Assembly: GCA_003599415.1 (NCBI GenBank) | Contig: QZKB01000078.1 | Span: 1 to 64,000, forward strand | Direction: 5' to 3' | Source of the DNA: Ignavibacteriales bacterium | GTDB lineage: Bacteria > Bacteroidota > Ignavibacteria > Ignavibacteriales > SURF-24 | Length of the DNA stretch: 64,000 nt | Shown: positions 1 to 11,022 of the stretch, one piece after another | Layout: every line of letters begins with the position of its first letter | Position numbering within the stretch: the stretch's first letter is position 1 | Made by a program: the position numbers and the translations under genes | The notes under the pieces: model-generated | What the model saw: only the letters and a program-made list of their open reading frames with translations | Database searches by the model: none | What the model was told of the DNA's origin: nothing

Positions 1-1940
1 AATGTAGGATTTTCAAAGAAGGAGAATATTTCTCCCGGTTTCTTTTCCGTAAAGAATACGATACCTGCAAATACAAGTCCTGTTAAAGCTTCTCCTGCAA
101 TTAACCCGGACGCGAGCAGAACGCCATTATTTTCCGATCTGATTTTCTGGGCATCGTTGAATTTTCTTGAAGCAGCTATTTTATCAAGAATACCTTTTAT
201 CAAACCACCAATAAAAATAGCAAAAGTGGTTTCAAGGGAAAGGTACATTCCAACGCTTACCAGCATCGGGCTCTTAACTCCCATCAATACAAAACCAAAA
301 CCCATAACCATTCCAACAATTATTAATGGCCAAGCCATTTTACCGGCAACAATTCCCTGTGAAAGCATTGCCATTAATCCTGCCTGAGGAGCCGATAAAT
401 CTTTGTGACCAAAACCAGTTCCGCCAATGTTTAAGTTTGCCTGATTCAATACAACCAAAGGAATAAACATTACTGCAGCAGCTACAGCAACACCAAAGAT
501 ATCACCGACCTGCATTTTCCATGGTGTACCACCAAGAATATGTCCGACTTTCAAATCCTGAAGCATTTCACCTGCAACAGCAGAAGAGATACATACAACA
601 GCGGCAACTGCTAAAACGGCAGCAACTCCCTGTTCACCCTTCATTCCAAGAGCAACCATAAGTAAGGCTGCAATAACCAGTGTTGATAATGTTAATCCGC
701 TTATTGGATTATTACTTGAACCAATTATACCAACAAGGTAACCGGAAACAGCTGCAAAGAAAAATCCTGCGATAATCATTACGATAGTCGCAACTAATGC
801 AGCGCCGACATTCTGAGCAAAATACCAGTAAATAATAAATGTTAAGATTGCTGCCAAACCAATACCGGCAAGAATATAAATGAAAGGAATATCCTTGTCT
901 GTTCTTGCTGTAACGGTTGTTGAGCCTGCAGCTTTTTTAACATCACTAACAGCCCTGCCCAAACCTGTTGCAAGACTTTTCCTCATTTTATATAGCGTAA
1001 AACCTGCACCAGTTAACATTCCCCCGATAGCTATCGGTCTTACAAGATAGTACCAAATGTTACCGGCAGTTTCACTTAACTGTCCTTCATTCATATTTTC
1101 AATTCCAAGGCTCGGTCCCAAGAAATACATAAGGATGGGAACAAAAAGTCCCCAGGCTAACAAACCACCGCTGAAGTTTAACGATGCTAATTTGGGACCG
1201 ATAATATAACCGACACCAATAAATGCAGGGCTAACAGCAGGCGAACTTAAAAGCATTCCACCCTGAGCAACAGCCTGAGGAACAGTCTCGGGAGATTTAT
1301 TAATTAATTCCTGATTACGTGAAAAGAAGATTGTATTTTTCGTAAAGGCAATAAAATGCTCCCATGATGCTGCAAAAAATTTAAATTGTCTTAAAACTTC
1401 TATAAAAGCACCAACACCCATCATCTGGAATAAGAACTTTGCACCTGAGCCACCTGCTCTTCCAGCTTTATGAATTTCTGATGCGGCAACAGATTCAGGA
1501 AACGGAAGTTCTGCATCTTCAACCATCACTCTTCTTAATAATGCAACGAACATAATACCAAGAATACCGCCGGCAAACATAATTGCTGTTGCCTGCACAT
1601 AATGCGAAAATGAACTGAAGTCGTTAGACCATAATCCTGAAATGTAAAAAGCCGGGATAGTAAATATTGCACCGGCAGCTACTGATTCACCAATTGAACC
1701 AACAGTACGAACAAAATTCTCCTCTAGAATGGAGCCTTTCATTAATTTAAGAATTGCCATTCCAATAACCGCAGCAGGGTATGTAGCAGCTATTGTCATT
1801 CCTGCTTTTAAACCTAAGTAAGCATTTGCTGCTCCTAATACCACAGCCATTACCAAACCGATAATTAAACCACGTATGGTAAATTCAATCATGTTTGTTT
1901 CAGGCGAGACAAATGGTACAAACTTTTTCTGCTCTGCCAT
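1..1940 (-). CDS. OPT family oligopeptide transporter (C-terminus cut by window edge)
   Basis: Inner-membrane transporter of the oligopeptide transporter (OPT) family, which carries peptides or metal chelates. My reading of the minus strand starts MAEQKKFVPFVSPETN at 1940 and stays open for 646 codons to position 1. It is a succession of long hydrophobic helices with family-like stretches such as GLKAGMTIAATYPAAVIGM near residue 45 and SVAASEIHKAGRAGG near residue 175. The start is fixed by AAAAGGAGAAATA just upstream. The 55-residue membrane protein at 2080..2247 lies about 140 bases upstream on the same strand and may be co-transcribed. The substrate cannot be told from sequence. Family assignment is confident; the C-terminus lies outside the window. 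Confidence 0.9.
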   Translation of the reverse strand, partial: MAEQKKFVPFVSPETNMIEFTIRGLIIGLVMAVVLGAANAYLGLKAGMTIAATYPAAVIGMAILKLMKGSILEENFVRTVGSIGESVAAGAIFTIPAFYISGLWSNDFSSFSHYVQATAIMFAGGILGIMFVALLRRVMVEDAELPFPESVAASEIHKAGRAGGSGAKFLFQMMGVGAFIEVLRQFKFFAASWEHFIAFTKNTIFFSRNQELINKSPETVPQAVAQGGMLLSSPAVSPAFIGVGYIIGPKLASLNFSGGLLAWGLFVPILMYFLGPSLGIENMNEGQLSETAGNIWYYLVRPIAIGGMLTGAGFTLYKMRKSLATGLGRAVSDVKKAAGSTTVTARTDKDIPFIYILAGIGLAAILTFIIYWYFAQNVGAALVATIVMIIAGFFFAAVSGYLVGIIGSSNNPISGLTLSTLVIAALLMVALGMKGEQGVAAVLAVAAVVCISSAVAGEMLQDLKVGHILGGTPWKMQVGDIFGVAVAAAVMFIPLVVLNQANLNIGGTGFGHKDLSAPQAGLMAMLSQGIVAGKMAWPLIIVGMVMGFGFVLMGVKSPMLVSVGMYLSLETTFAIFIGGLIKGILDKIAASRKFNDAQKIRSENNGVLLASGLIAGEALTGLVFAGIVFFTEKKPGEIFSFFENPT

Positions 1941-2079
1941 TATTTCTCCTTTTGAATATGAGTACTAAATTTTATCTATTATGTTAAAAATTTGCCTGCA
2001 ATATAAGTATGTTTTTTAAGCTGTTCAACCACTATTTTCTATCGTAAAGAACTATCTTCCAGAGTTAATCATGATTACT

Positions 2080-2247
2080 TTAAGTCTGGGATTTTTCCTC
2101 TTTCTTATCCTTGTAGATGCTGTCTCTGCCGAGCCGTTCTCTTTTATCCACCCATTTGTCAATCTTCATAACAATCAAAGTAAAGATACCAAGGCCTATC
2201 AGCAGCAAAACAGTAACAACAATAAAAACGATTGTGTAAAGGCTCAT
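2080..2247 (-). CDS. Small single-pass membrane protein, 55 residues
   Basis: An unrecognised short gene. The minus strand reads MSLYTIVFIVVTVLLLIGLG at the start, continues with a second part of the same helix, and ends in a charged tail containing DKWVDKRERLGRDS and KDKKEEKSQT, then TAA. This is the pattern of a signal-anchor protein with a cytoplasmic charged tail. AAGGA lies about 9 bases ahead of the ATG. An earlier ATG in another frame stops after two codons. It sits directly upstream of the OPT transporter on the same strand, so it could be a transporter accessory subunit; that is inference from position only. The open frame on the opposite strand here is taken to be a shadow. Confidence 0.65.
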   Translation of the reverse strand: MSLYTIVFIVVTVLLLIGLGIFTLIVMKIDKWVDKRERLGRDSIYKDKKEEKSQT

Positions 2248-2275
2248 TTCATTAGTCCTTATTAGAAAAAATATT

Positions 2276-3061
2276 TTAGAATTCCATATTTCTCATTCCG
2301 ATATGGCAGATGGCAAAATCATATTTCACGGGATCAACCGGATCATATTTTTTTAGTTTTTCGGTAATCTCTTCTGCCATTAACCATGAGGCAGTTTTGC
2401 GTTTTGTTAATTTTAATTCTTTACAAATTCGTGCAACGTGAGTATCCACAGGAATTACTAATTGGCTTGTAGAAACCTCACTCCATAATCCAAAATCGAG
2501 TTCATCTTTTCTAACCATCCAGCGTAAAAACAGATTCATCCTTTTACAAGCGCTTCCCTTTAACGGATCTGGAAACATAAATTTCAATCCGGCGGTTATC
2601 AAAGTTTCATCAGAACAATGAGAACATAAATTAATTAAGTTAGTAACAAAACTTGAAATAGAATTTTTCAGGTTTTTCTCATCTTCAAAATAGTAAAGAA
2701 GGAAGAGTTGTTTTATACTGCCGTAATTCAAAATAACTTTATTAAGTATTCCAAAAAGTGAAATGATATCCTTGTCTGTATAAAATCTATGCTTAAGATC
2801 CTTAAAATATTTGTGATCTTTTCTGCTGAAGTTCTGTATAAATTCATATGGGTGACGTGTAATAATCTTTTCCAAACCGGTAAGTGTATTCAATATTTGT
2901 TTTACATTCCCGTAAGCAAATACTGATGCAATAAAAGCTGCAAGTTCAATATCTCTTTCATCATTAAACTTATGAGGCAACTCCAGGGGATCAGGAGAAA
3001 GTCTTTCCCTGCAGAAGAAATGGTAATGGTAATCTAATGTTCGTTTAAGAGATAGATTCAT
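2276..3061 (-). CDS. TIGR02757/DUF2400 family protein
   Basis: Conserved 261-residue protein of the TIGR02757 (DUF2400) family, widespread in Bacteroidota and of unproven function. Recognisable blocks are the start MNLSLKRTLDYHYHFFCR, the SPDPLELPHKFND region near residues 22-34, FIASVFAYGNVKQI near residue 45, and the C-terminal VIPVDTHVARICKELKL and YDPVDPVKYDFAICHIG. The PVDTHV segment and helical make-up recall helix-hairpin-helix DNA glycosylases, so a DNA-related role is possible but unproven. The start overlaps the stop of pdxJ by 4 bases, which suggests translational coupling. Confidence 0.8.
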   Translation of the reverse strand: MNLSLKRTLDYHYHFFCRERLSPDPLELPHKFNDERDIELAAFIASVFAYGNVKQILNTLTGLEKIITRHPYEFIQNFSRKDHKYFKDLKHRFYTDKDIISLFGILNKVILNYGSIKQLFLLYYFEDEKNLKNSISSFVTNLINLCSHCSDETLITAGLKFMFPDPLKGSACKRMNLFLRWMVRKDELDFGLWSEVSTSQLVIPVDTHVARICKELKLTKRKTASWLMAEEITEKLKKYDPVDPVKYDFAICHIGMRNMEF

Positions 3062-3774
3062 TTCGATTGAATAATTTTTTGCATTTCCTGAATTGCTTCC
3101 TTCAGCCCAACAATTATGGCTCTTGCAAGAATTGCATGACCAATGCTCACTTCATCAATTTCTGCAACCTGAATCATCTGCTTCATATTAATGTAATTAA
3201 GACCGTGGCCTGCGTTTACTCCCAACCCTAATTTTTTCGCATGCTTAGCCGCAAGCCTAACTCTGTCCAATTCATCGAACTGATCTTCTTCAGAAACAGC
3301 GTTTGCAAAAATGCCAGTGTGAATCTCAATAAAATCCGCATTGATTTCAGCAGCAGCATTAATCTGGTCAATATCCGGTTCTATAAACAAAGAAACAGCA
3401 ATTTCTGCTTTATGTAGATCTTTGATTGCAGAAGATAATTTTTCGATGTCATCTATTACATTTATACCGCCTTCTGTAGTTAACTCCTGGCGTTTTTCCG
3501 GAACGATGGTAGCTAATTCCGGTTGAACATCGCAGGCAATTTTTATAATCTCCGGTACTGCTGCCATTTCAAGATCAAGCTTGGTTGTAATTAATTCCCT
3601 TAATAAACGAACATCTCTTTCGTTGATATGCCGCCTGTCTTCTCTAAGATGCACAACTATACCATCAATACCAACCTGCTCTGCTAACAATGCAGCAGTT
3701 ACAGGGTCTGGCTGGGTTTCACCTCTTGCATTTCTTAATGTAGCAACGTGATCGATATTTAAACATAACCGCAT
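3058..3774 (-). CDS. pdxJ: Pyridoxine 5'-phosphate synthase
   Basis: PdxJ condenses 1-deoxyxylulose 5-phosphate with 3-amino-2-oxopropyl phosphate to make pyridoxine 5'-phosphate, the last ring-closing step of DXP-dependent vitamin B6 synthesis in the cytoplasm. The 238-residue length is normal. Family signatures are LCLNIDHVATLRNARG at residues 3-18, GIDGIVVHLREDRRHI near residues 36-51, a glutamate near residue 70, EIHTGIFANA near residue 150, and GLGVNAGHGLNY near residue 190. AGGAGAAATT precedes the ATG. It overlaps the downstream TIGR02757 gene by 4 bases. Confidence 0.97.
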   Translation of the reverse strand: MRLCLNIDHVATLRNARGETQPDPVTAALLAEQVGIDGIVVHLREDRRHINERDVRLLRELITTKLDLEMAAVPEIIKIACDVQPELATIVPEKRQELTTEGGINVIDDIEKLSSAIKDLHKAEIAVSLFIEPDIDQINAAAEINADFIEIHTGIFANAVSEEDQFDELDRVRLAAKHAKKLGLGVNAGHGLNYINMKQMIQVAEIDEVSIGHAILARAIIVGLKEAIQEMQKIIQSK

Positions 3775-3785
3775 AATAATTTCTC

Positions 3786-4586
3786 CTATTTCCCAATTAA
3801 ATTAAATAAAGATTCAATTCCCACTCCAAACTCATTTACGCGAAATCTAATTACTGAAAACAAATCAGTAAAAAATATTAATCCGAAGTGTAATATAACG
3901 CCATATAAAATTGTTCTTGTTTTAATAGCAATAATTCCTAAAATTATTCCGCCGGCAATAGCACTAAAAGTCTCAACAGCCGGTTTACCGTTATGTAAAA
4001 TAACGAAAGGAATTGTCTGAATAAAGACAGCATACCAACCAAATTTTTGTTCTAAACCGAACAGCATATAACCCCGCCATAAAAACTCCCAGGCAAAGAT
4101 GTAAACAAACAGTATCAATTCAAAAACGACAAACCAGTTCCAGTTGTATTTTGCTTCAAACAAAACCGGATGAGTTAAACTTATTGACTCAATTGAAGTG
4201 ATGAACCATGAAATCACCAGGATAAATAATAATGTTGGCAAAAGATATTTACTTGCATCATAAACTAGAATGGTTTTTAAACCATAGTGTTTTAGTTTCT
4301 CTTTAAAAATGATTTTGATTATGAACCATGGGAAAATGAAGAAGCAGCAAAAGTCGCCAACAATCCAATAAAGATTTTCCCATAGACTAATTACCGAAGC
4401 TTCGCCGATCCAACTTTGGACTTCTGACTGAAAGAATTCTCTTGAAACGAAATAGTAGGATATTGTCTGGATTACAAGGATACTGATCAGAATTATTACA
4501 ATCTTCTTATCTAATTTTTTAAGTTCAGCAATAATTTCAGAAAGCCATTTATTCATAATAAAGAATTTTATTCTCGAATAATCCAT
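3786..4586 (-). CDS. CPBP-type intramembrane metalloprotease
   Basis: Multi-pass membrane protein of the CPBP (CAAX protease and bacteriocin-processing, Abi) family. The motif cluster is visible: WEFLWRGYMLF (motif 1, with Trp in place of the first Glu of EExxxR, a variant I recall in some CPBP proteins), FVILHNGKP (motif 2, FxxxH), and a final helix with GVILHFGLIFF (motif 3). About seven hydrophobic stretches occur. The target is unknown. No clear ribosome-binding site precedes the 4586 start; an internal ATG at 4556 (MNKWLSEI) is an equally possible start and would shorten the protein by 10 residues. The gene is divergent from groES. Confidence 0.75.
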   Translation of the reverse strand: MDYSRIKFFIMNKWLSEIIAELKKLDKKIVIILISILVIQTISYYFVSREFFQSEVQSWIGEASVISLWENLYWIVGDFCCFFIFPWFIIKIIFKEKLKHYGLKTILVYDASKYLLPTLLFILVISWFITSIESISLTHPVLFEAKYNWNWFVVFELILFVYIFAWEFLWRGYMLFGLEQKFGWYAVFIQTIPFVILHNGKPAVETFSAIAGGIILGIIAIKTRTILYGVILHFGLIFFTDLFSVIRFRVNEFGVGIESLFNLIGK

Positions 4587-4635
4587 AACAAAGTAGTGCT
4601 AAATTAAAGATTATCGTAATAATTTTTTCAACTTC

Positions 4636-4662
4636 TTGACAAATTTTTGCAACTTTTATAAT
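4636..4662 (+). promoter_or_regulatory. Sigma70-like promoter of groESL
   Basis: A perfect -35 hexamer TTGACA (4636-4641) and a perfect -10 hexamer TATAAT (4657-4662) are separated by 15 bases, slightly short of the ideal 17. The -10 box abuts the CIRCE operator, so repressor binding would cover the transcription start. The next gene is groES at 4733. Confidence 0.75.
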
Positions 4663-4689
4663 TTAGCACTTGTTAAATGAGAGTGCTAA
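4663..4689. promoter_or_regulatory. CIRCE operator (HrcA binding site)
   Basis: TTAGCACTT (4663-4671), a 9-base spacer, then GAGTGCTAA (4681-4689). This matches the CIRCE inverted repeat TTAGCACTC-N9-GAGTGCTAA with one mismatch in the left arm. CIRCE is bound by HrcA and represses chaperone operons until heat shock. Its place just after the -10 box and ahead of groES fits that role. No hrcA gene is in this window. Confidence 0.93.
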
Positions 4690-4732
4690 CAAAAAGATAA
4701 TTTTCTAATAACATTATAATCAGGAGGCTTAA

Positions 4733-6678
<1,946 letters not shown>

Positions 6679-6707
6679 TAGAAAAGGCTTAGGCTAAGAT
6701 TAGAAAG

Positions 6708-6737
6708 AAAGGCGAAGTCATTACTTCGCCTTTTTTT
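6708..6737 (+). terminator. Rho-independent terminator of groESL
   Basis: An 11-base perfect stem, AAAGGCGAAGT (6708-6718) with ACTTCGCCTTT (6723-6733), a 4-base loop CATT and a run of seven T (6731-6737). It lies about 30 bases after the groEL stop. Confidence 0.92.
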
Positions 6738-6766
6738 GTGAATTGAGTAATACTCTAATTTAGCTT

Positions 6767-6859
6767 CTAACTTAGTATATAAACCTGGCAACTTATTAAA
6801 GCTAAAAATATAGTTGTCAGAATACTTATCAGGAAAAACAATTCTGCTTTTTTCGTCAT
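6767..6859 (-). CDS. Possible 30-residue hydrophobic peptide
   Basis: The minus strand reads MTKKAELFFLISILTTIFLA then LISCQVYILS and a stop. It has a basic start, then one hydrophobic helix with an LISC sequence. TGAGGT lies a few bases ahead of the ATG. It begins about 35 bases after the stop of the large T9SS protein on the same strand. Short hydrophobic frames can occur by chance, so this is offered as a candidate only, with no known function. Confidence 0.3.
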   Translation of the reverse strand: MTKKAELFFLISILTTIFLALISCQVYILS

Positions 6860-6893
6860 ATTTACCTCATCAATTATTTTAACCATTCAACGA

Positions 6894-9800
6894 TTACTTA
6901 AGCAGCATCATTTTTCTTGTAAATATTTTCTCTCCTGCAACAATTCTGTAAATGTAAGTACCGCTGCCTACTTTCATTCCGTAATTGTTTTCTCCGTTCC
7001 AGATAATTGAATGACGACCTTCATTTAATTCACCTTCAAATAAAGTAACTACTTCCCGGCCCAAAAGATCATATACTTTCAATGTCGTATGTGAATTAAC
7101 CGGCAGACCGAATGAGATAGTTGTACTTGGATTAAACGGGTTTGGATAATTCTGACTCAATTCAAATTCTGCTGGAATTTCTTTCTCATTTTTCTCCTCA
7201 ACAGCAGTCGTTCCATTCTCACTAAACGAGATTGTTGGACCTGTTTTATCATCATTATTATTAATCCGGTATGAAGTAGAAATTGAAGAACCCACAGGAA
7301 TAATATCATTTACAAATTTCAAAGCGATACTACCAAGGTAAAGATTTCCATTTGTTACAGTATTGCTGCTGAATATAAACTTGGCCTGACCCGGTTTTGT
7401 TTCGAATGCATATACAAAATCTGAGTTCTGTTTTTCAACTACGAATGATTTGTAATCGATTAGATCTTTATTATAGTCAAGAGTTACTTCAATGCTCTTA
7501 ACAGCAATGGCATTTTCAATCTTGATTGGTAACTCGATAGAAGCTGTACCATCATATTGAGTATCTGCAATATTAACAATCCCATTGCCAGCAACCGGAG
7601 AGGCAGTTGATGTACCATTAATGAAATCATATAATTCATTAAGATCATCCATATCAACAATACCGTCTTCGTTAAAATCTGCATTTATTAATGCTTGCGG
7701 ATCAGTCAACGAAGTTACACCGGCTAAATGATAAAGCAAAGCAAAAAAGTCATCCATTGTTACAACAGCATCAAGCGTAACGTCACCTTTATCCTGAATA
7801 GGACCGGGAGCATCTGTATAAGTAATTATTCCATCGATAGCGGAGAATTCTCCTGAAATTGAATTTCCCATAAAATCAGCATCAAGACCGGTAATCGAAG
7901 CAGAACCATCATTAGAATCAATAACTTTAAAACCAAGTTTGAACAATGATCCGTCTGAATAAATCGGAGTTAGTCCGTATCCCGAAAATGTAACAGTTCC
8001 GAGAGTTGCATCATTGTTCACATCAAGAAACCAACCAGCATCATTTATCAAACCATTTGAAATATAACCAAGGTATTCAAGTTTAGTGGGATCATAAGTA
8101 TAAACTCCTTTAAGATAGTAATAAGGTGTTTCCTTGCAATCGATATTCACGTTAAGGTAATAAGATGCGCCTTTGTAAACATTAAGTTTGCTTTCTAAAA
8201 TTATTGTTTTATAGATTCCAAAATTCGATCCTGAGTAATCGACTAATCCTAATCCGGAGATGTCAATTTGATCAGCAATATAATTTCCAATTTCTGCAAA
8301 TGAAGCAGCATTCATAAAATCATTATTCTGGGCATTAATATCTTCTGTTGCACCTAATGCGGGAAAATTGATTGCTCCATACCAAAACTCATAGATATAC
8401 TTAATTGACCCGGCTAAAATCATATCCATCGCATCATTAATAAAACTTGAATTATTAATTTTTATTCCGCTTGGTTGTAAATTATTGAAACCACCTCCTA
8501 AACTACTCAGATCAATTCCATTTATTAGAATTGAATTAACGAACGACGGAAGCGTACTCTTAAAGTGTAAACCGTTAAATTCAGGATTTTCAATAGCTCC
8601 TGCAATAAACATTTGGCAAGGTTCTAAGGAAGGATTTGTAACCAAACCATTATCTACTAAATTAAAATCACCTTTAAAAACCGGTGAAGAGATTTTTGCC
8701 ATAACCGGAGTGGAAATTCCATATATCATTGTTGCACTACTTTCCAACATTATTCCACAATATGAGTTCTGAATTATATCAACATTCCCGGTAAAACTAA
8801 GATTGGAAATATTCTGGAATGTTCCATCTGGCGGGAGCGGTGAACCAACGAGGCTTAAGAAAAATATAAGACTGTTGATGGAGGATAAATGTATTCCATA
8901 ATAGTTGTTGTTAAAATCTCCGCCTGTAAAAGACAATTCATCCGATAAGCAAATTAGTAACCCATCACCAAAATTATCAGAAGCATTTAAATTATTAAGA
9001 CTACCATTTGATACCTGGTCAAAGATAAATCCGGCGCCGATATAATCAATAGGCAGACCGCTCCCTATTGCACTGGGATTTCCATTGCCGGTAGCGGAAA
9101 CATTACTAAATGTAAAATCGGTACAATTGTAAATCATCATACCTGCCATTAAATTATCACTTGAAACTACATTGGTTAATGTAATTCCATTGCTTGAAGT
9201 TATACTTAAGCCAAAACAACTTGAAGTAACATCTAATCCTGATATATTTAAATTGCCAACTCCGTTAAATAAACATCCGGAAAAGTAGACTAAACCACTT
9301 GAAGCATAAAGCATATAATTATCAATGACTGTTACATCTTCAATAATGATATTATTCCTTGTATAGGCAATTAAAAGTGCGTTTGTTGGAGGTAGGATTG
9401 CAGAATTAAAAGAGATTGTTAAACTCTTTACAACAACATCATTACTTTCAATTACTAAATACGGTATAGTTGAACTGCCGCTTCCTAAAAGTGTTATTCC
9501 TTTATTTATTGTAACACCTTCATTGAATGAATCGTTTAGTAGCATAATTTCATCACCTGCAGTAGCTACAGTTAATGCGTACGCAACGGTGGCAAAGGGA
9601 GAAGTTTCTGTACCGGAATTGCCGTCATTACCGGAAACGGAAACATAATATCTTGTTGTAGCTATAAATTGTGCATCTATCATATGATCAGCTACTACAT
9701 CTGTAAAAGTGTAAGATGAAATTGCACCTTGCGAAACACCATCAACTAAAACATCTGATATTTTATAACCATCTTCAGGAGAAATATCAAACGTCTGATC

Positions 9801-10691
9801 CTCACCGGATACAACATCAACATCTCCTGACGGAGAAATACTTCCGCCTGAAGCAGCTGTTGCAGTTATGGTGTATCCAATTAAATTATAGCTTACAAAA
9901 ATAGTATGATCGTTATCTACATTAGAAAAAGTGTAGCTGGCAGCGTTGCCAACTGATACTCCATCCACAAGTACATCATTAATTTCGTAACCGGTATCCG
10001 GGGTAAAATCAAAAGTCTGGCTTCCGTTGTAAGAAACTGTTACATCTCCTTCCGGTGTAATTGAGCCGTTTGGGCCGGATGATGCTGTTATTGTATAATT
10101 GCTTTTATTAAACTTTGCTTCAATTATGTGATCAGCATTAACCGTATAAAAAGTATAAGATGCAATTGACCCAACTGAAACACCATCTACAATTACATCA
10201 GCAACATTATAGTCCTCTTCTGCTGTAATGGTAAATGATTTTGTAGCCCACTGGTTTACGTTAATTGCTCCTTCAGGATAAATAGATCCATTAGGTCCTG
10301 CACTTGCTGTTATTACGTAATTACTTTTTCTTGGCGTAAGGAATGACCAGGTTGCTGTAAATGGTGAATAAGTGGTACCTAATTTTGATCTTACATGCCA
10401 GTAATAAGTTTTCCCGCTGTCCAGCGGACTAAGTTGTAAATTAATATAAGTAAGATTATCAAGGTTCAATATTGTTGTTGCAAAATCTGATTCCAGTGAA
10501 ACCTGAATATGGTATGTAAGATTTTCTCCTGTAGTGTTGTACCATGAGAGTAATGGATTTACAACATAAGTGTTTCCACCATTAGGCGGATACGCTAAGA
10601 TAGGAACCTGTTGGGAAAATATTGAATTTGTAAATGCTGTAATAAAGAGAAAAAACATGAATAGACAAAAAAGGTAATTCTTCCTTTCCAT
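6894..10691 (-). CDS. T9SS-exported beta-helix protein with cohesin-like and dockerin-like segments
   Basis: 1265-residue secreted protein. Order: signal peptide (1-26, ending IFSQQ); fibronectin-III-like region (about 29-120); three repeats of about 70 residues (128-340), each with YTITA...GPNGSI.PEGDV and DVLVDGVS, the divergent InlB-type bacterial repeat; a parallel beta-helix (about 345-790); a cohesin-like beta domain (about 840-955); a dockerin-like pair of calcium loops (NADFNEDGIVDMDDLNELYD, about 1005-1025, and an earlier DVTLDAVVTMDDFFALLY); a second cohesin-like domain (about 1045-1150); and a T9SS sorting domain (about 1180-1265) starting NYPNPFNPSTTISF and ending FTRKMMLLK. TGGAGG precedes the ATG. 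Probably surface-attached or released; the ligand is unknown. Domain boundaries are read by eye. Confidence 0.9.
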   Translation of the reverse strand: MERKNYLFCLFMFFLFITAFTNSIFSQQVPILAYPPNGGNTYVVNPLLSWYNTTGENLTYHIQVSLESDFATTILNLDNLTYINLQLSPLDSGKTYYWHVRSKLGTTYSPFTATWSFLTPRKSNYVITASAGPNGSIYPEGAINVNQWATKSFTITAEEDYNVADVIVDGVSVGSIASYTFYTVNADHIIEAKFNKSNYTITASSGPNGSITPEGDVTVSYNGSQTFDFTPDTGYEINDVLVDGVSVGNAASYTFSNVDNDHTIFVSYNLIGYTITATAASGGSISPSGDVDVVSGEDQTFDISPEDGYKISDVLVDGVSQGAISSYTFTDVVADHMIDAQFIATTRYYVSVSGNDGNSGTETSPFATVAYALTVATAGDEIMLLNDSFNEGVTINKGITLLGSGSSTIPYLVIESNDVVVKSLTISFNSAILPPTNALLIAYTRNNIIIEDVTVIDNYMLYASSGLVYFSGCLFNGVGNLNISGLDVTSSCFGLSITSSNGITLTNVVSSDNLMAGMMIYNCTDFTFSNVSATGNGNPSAIGSGLPIDYIGAGFIFDQVSNGSLNNLNASDNFGDGLLICLSDELSFTGGDFNNNYYGIHLSSINSLIFFLSLVGSPLPPDGTFQNISNLSFTGNVDIIQNSYCGIMLESSATMIYGISTPVMAKISSPVFKGDFNLVDNGLVTNPSLEPCQMFIAGAIENPEFNGLHFKSTLPSFVNSILINGIDLSSLGGGFNNLQPSGIKINNSSFINDAMDMILAGSIKYIYEFWYGAINFPALGATEDINAQNNDFMNAASFAEIGNYIADQIDISGLGLVDYSGSNFGIYKTIILESKLNVYKGASYYLNVNIDCKETPYYYLKGVYTYDPTKLEYLGYISNGLINDAGWFLDVNNDATLGTVTFSGYGLTPIYSDGSLFKLGFKVIDSNDGSASITGLDADFMGNSISGEFSAIDGIITYTDAPGPIQDKGDVTLDAVVTMDDFFALLYHLAGVTSLTDPQALINADFNEDGIVDMDDLNELYDFINGTSTASPVAGNGIVNIADTQYDGTASIELPIKIENAIAVKSIEVTLDYNKDLIDYKSFVVEKQNSDFVYAFETKPGQAKFIFSSNTVTNGNLYLGSIALKFVNDIIPVGSSISTSYRINNNDDKTGPTISFSENGTTAVEEKNEKEIPAEFELSQNYPNPFNPSTTISFGLPVNSHTTLKVYDLLGREVVTLFEGELNEGRHSIIWNGENNYGMKVGSGTYIYRIVAGEKIFTRKMMLLK

Positions 10692-11022
10692 GACACGCCT
10701 CCATTTAATACCGCCTCAACCGGTATTGTTTATTTATTATTTTGAAAATATCCTCGGACAGGTACAGGAATTATTTTTCCTGAATTTTCAATTTATAATA
10801 GAATAATTATTGGCATTCACTTTAGGGAGAATTATTAGGGAACAAAATATTACTACAAATCCGCTTGGATTAAATATTTCTAAAATGCAAACAATAGGGA
10901 TTGATGTAAAATAATATTTTGGTTTTTCTTCTTGCCTGAAAACTATATAGATTAGATTCTAAAAGCAATAAAAAACTTTTTATATAACTGGTTGTAATAA
11001 CCTTTTCAGACTTATAGTATAT
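10692..11022. other. Intergenic region with two small inverted repeats
   Basis: AT-rich, no gene seen. On the minus strand it is the leader of the T9SS gene and the tail of the exopolysaccharide block. Two inverted repeats occur in the leader: AATACCG (10707-10713) with CGGTATT (10721-10727), 7-base loop; and CAGGAA (10765-10770) with TTCCTG (10777-10782), 6-base loop. They could be transcript hairpins or protein sites. I could not assign a promoter with confidence. Confidence 0.4.

Noticed and set aside
2071-2265. Plus-strand open frame opposite the 55-residue membrane protein
   Set aside because: No ribosome-binding site and a composition without a domain pattern; the opposite strand has a better gene.
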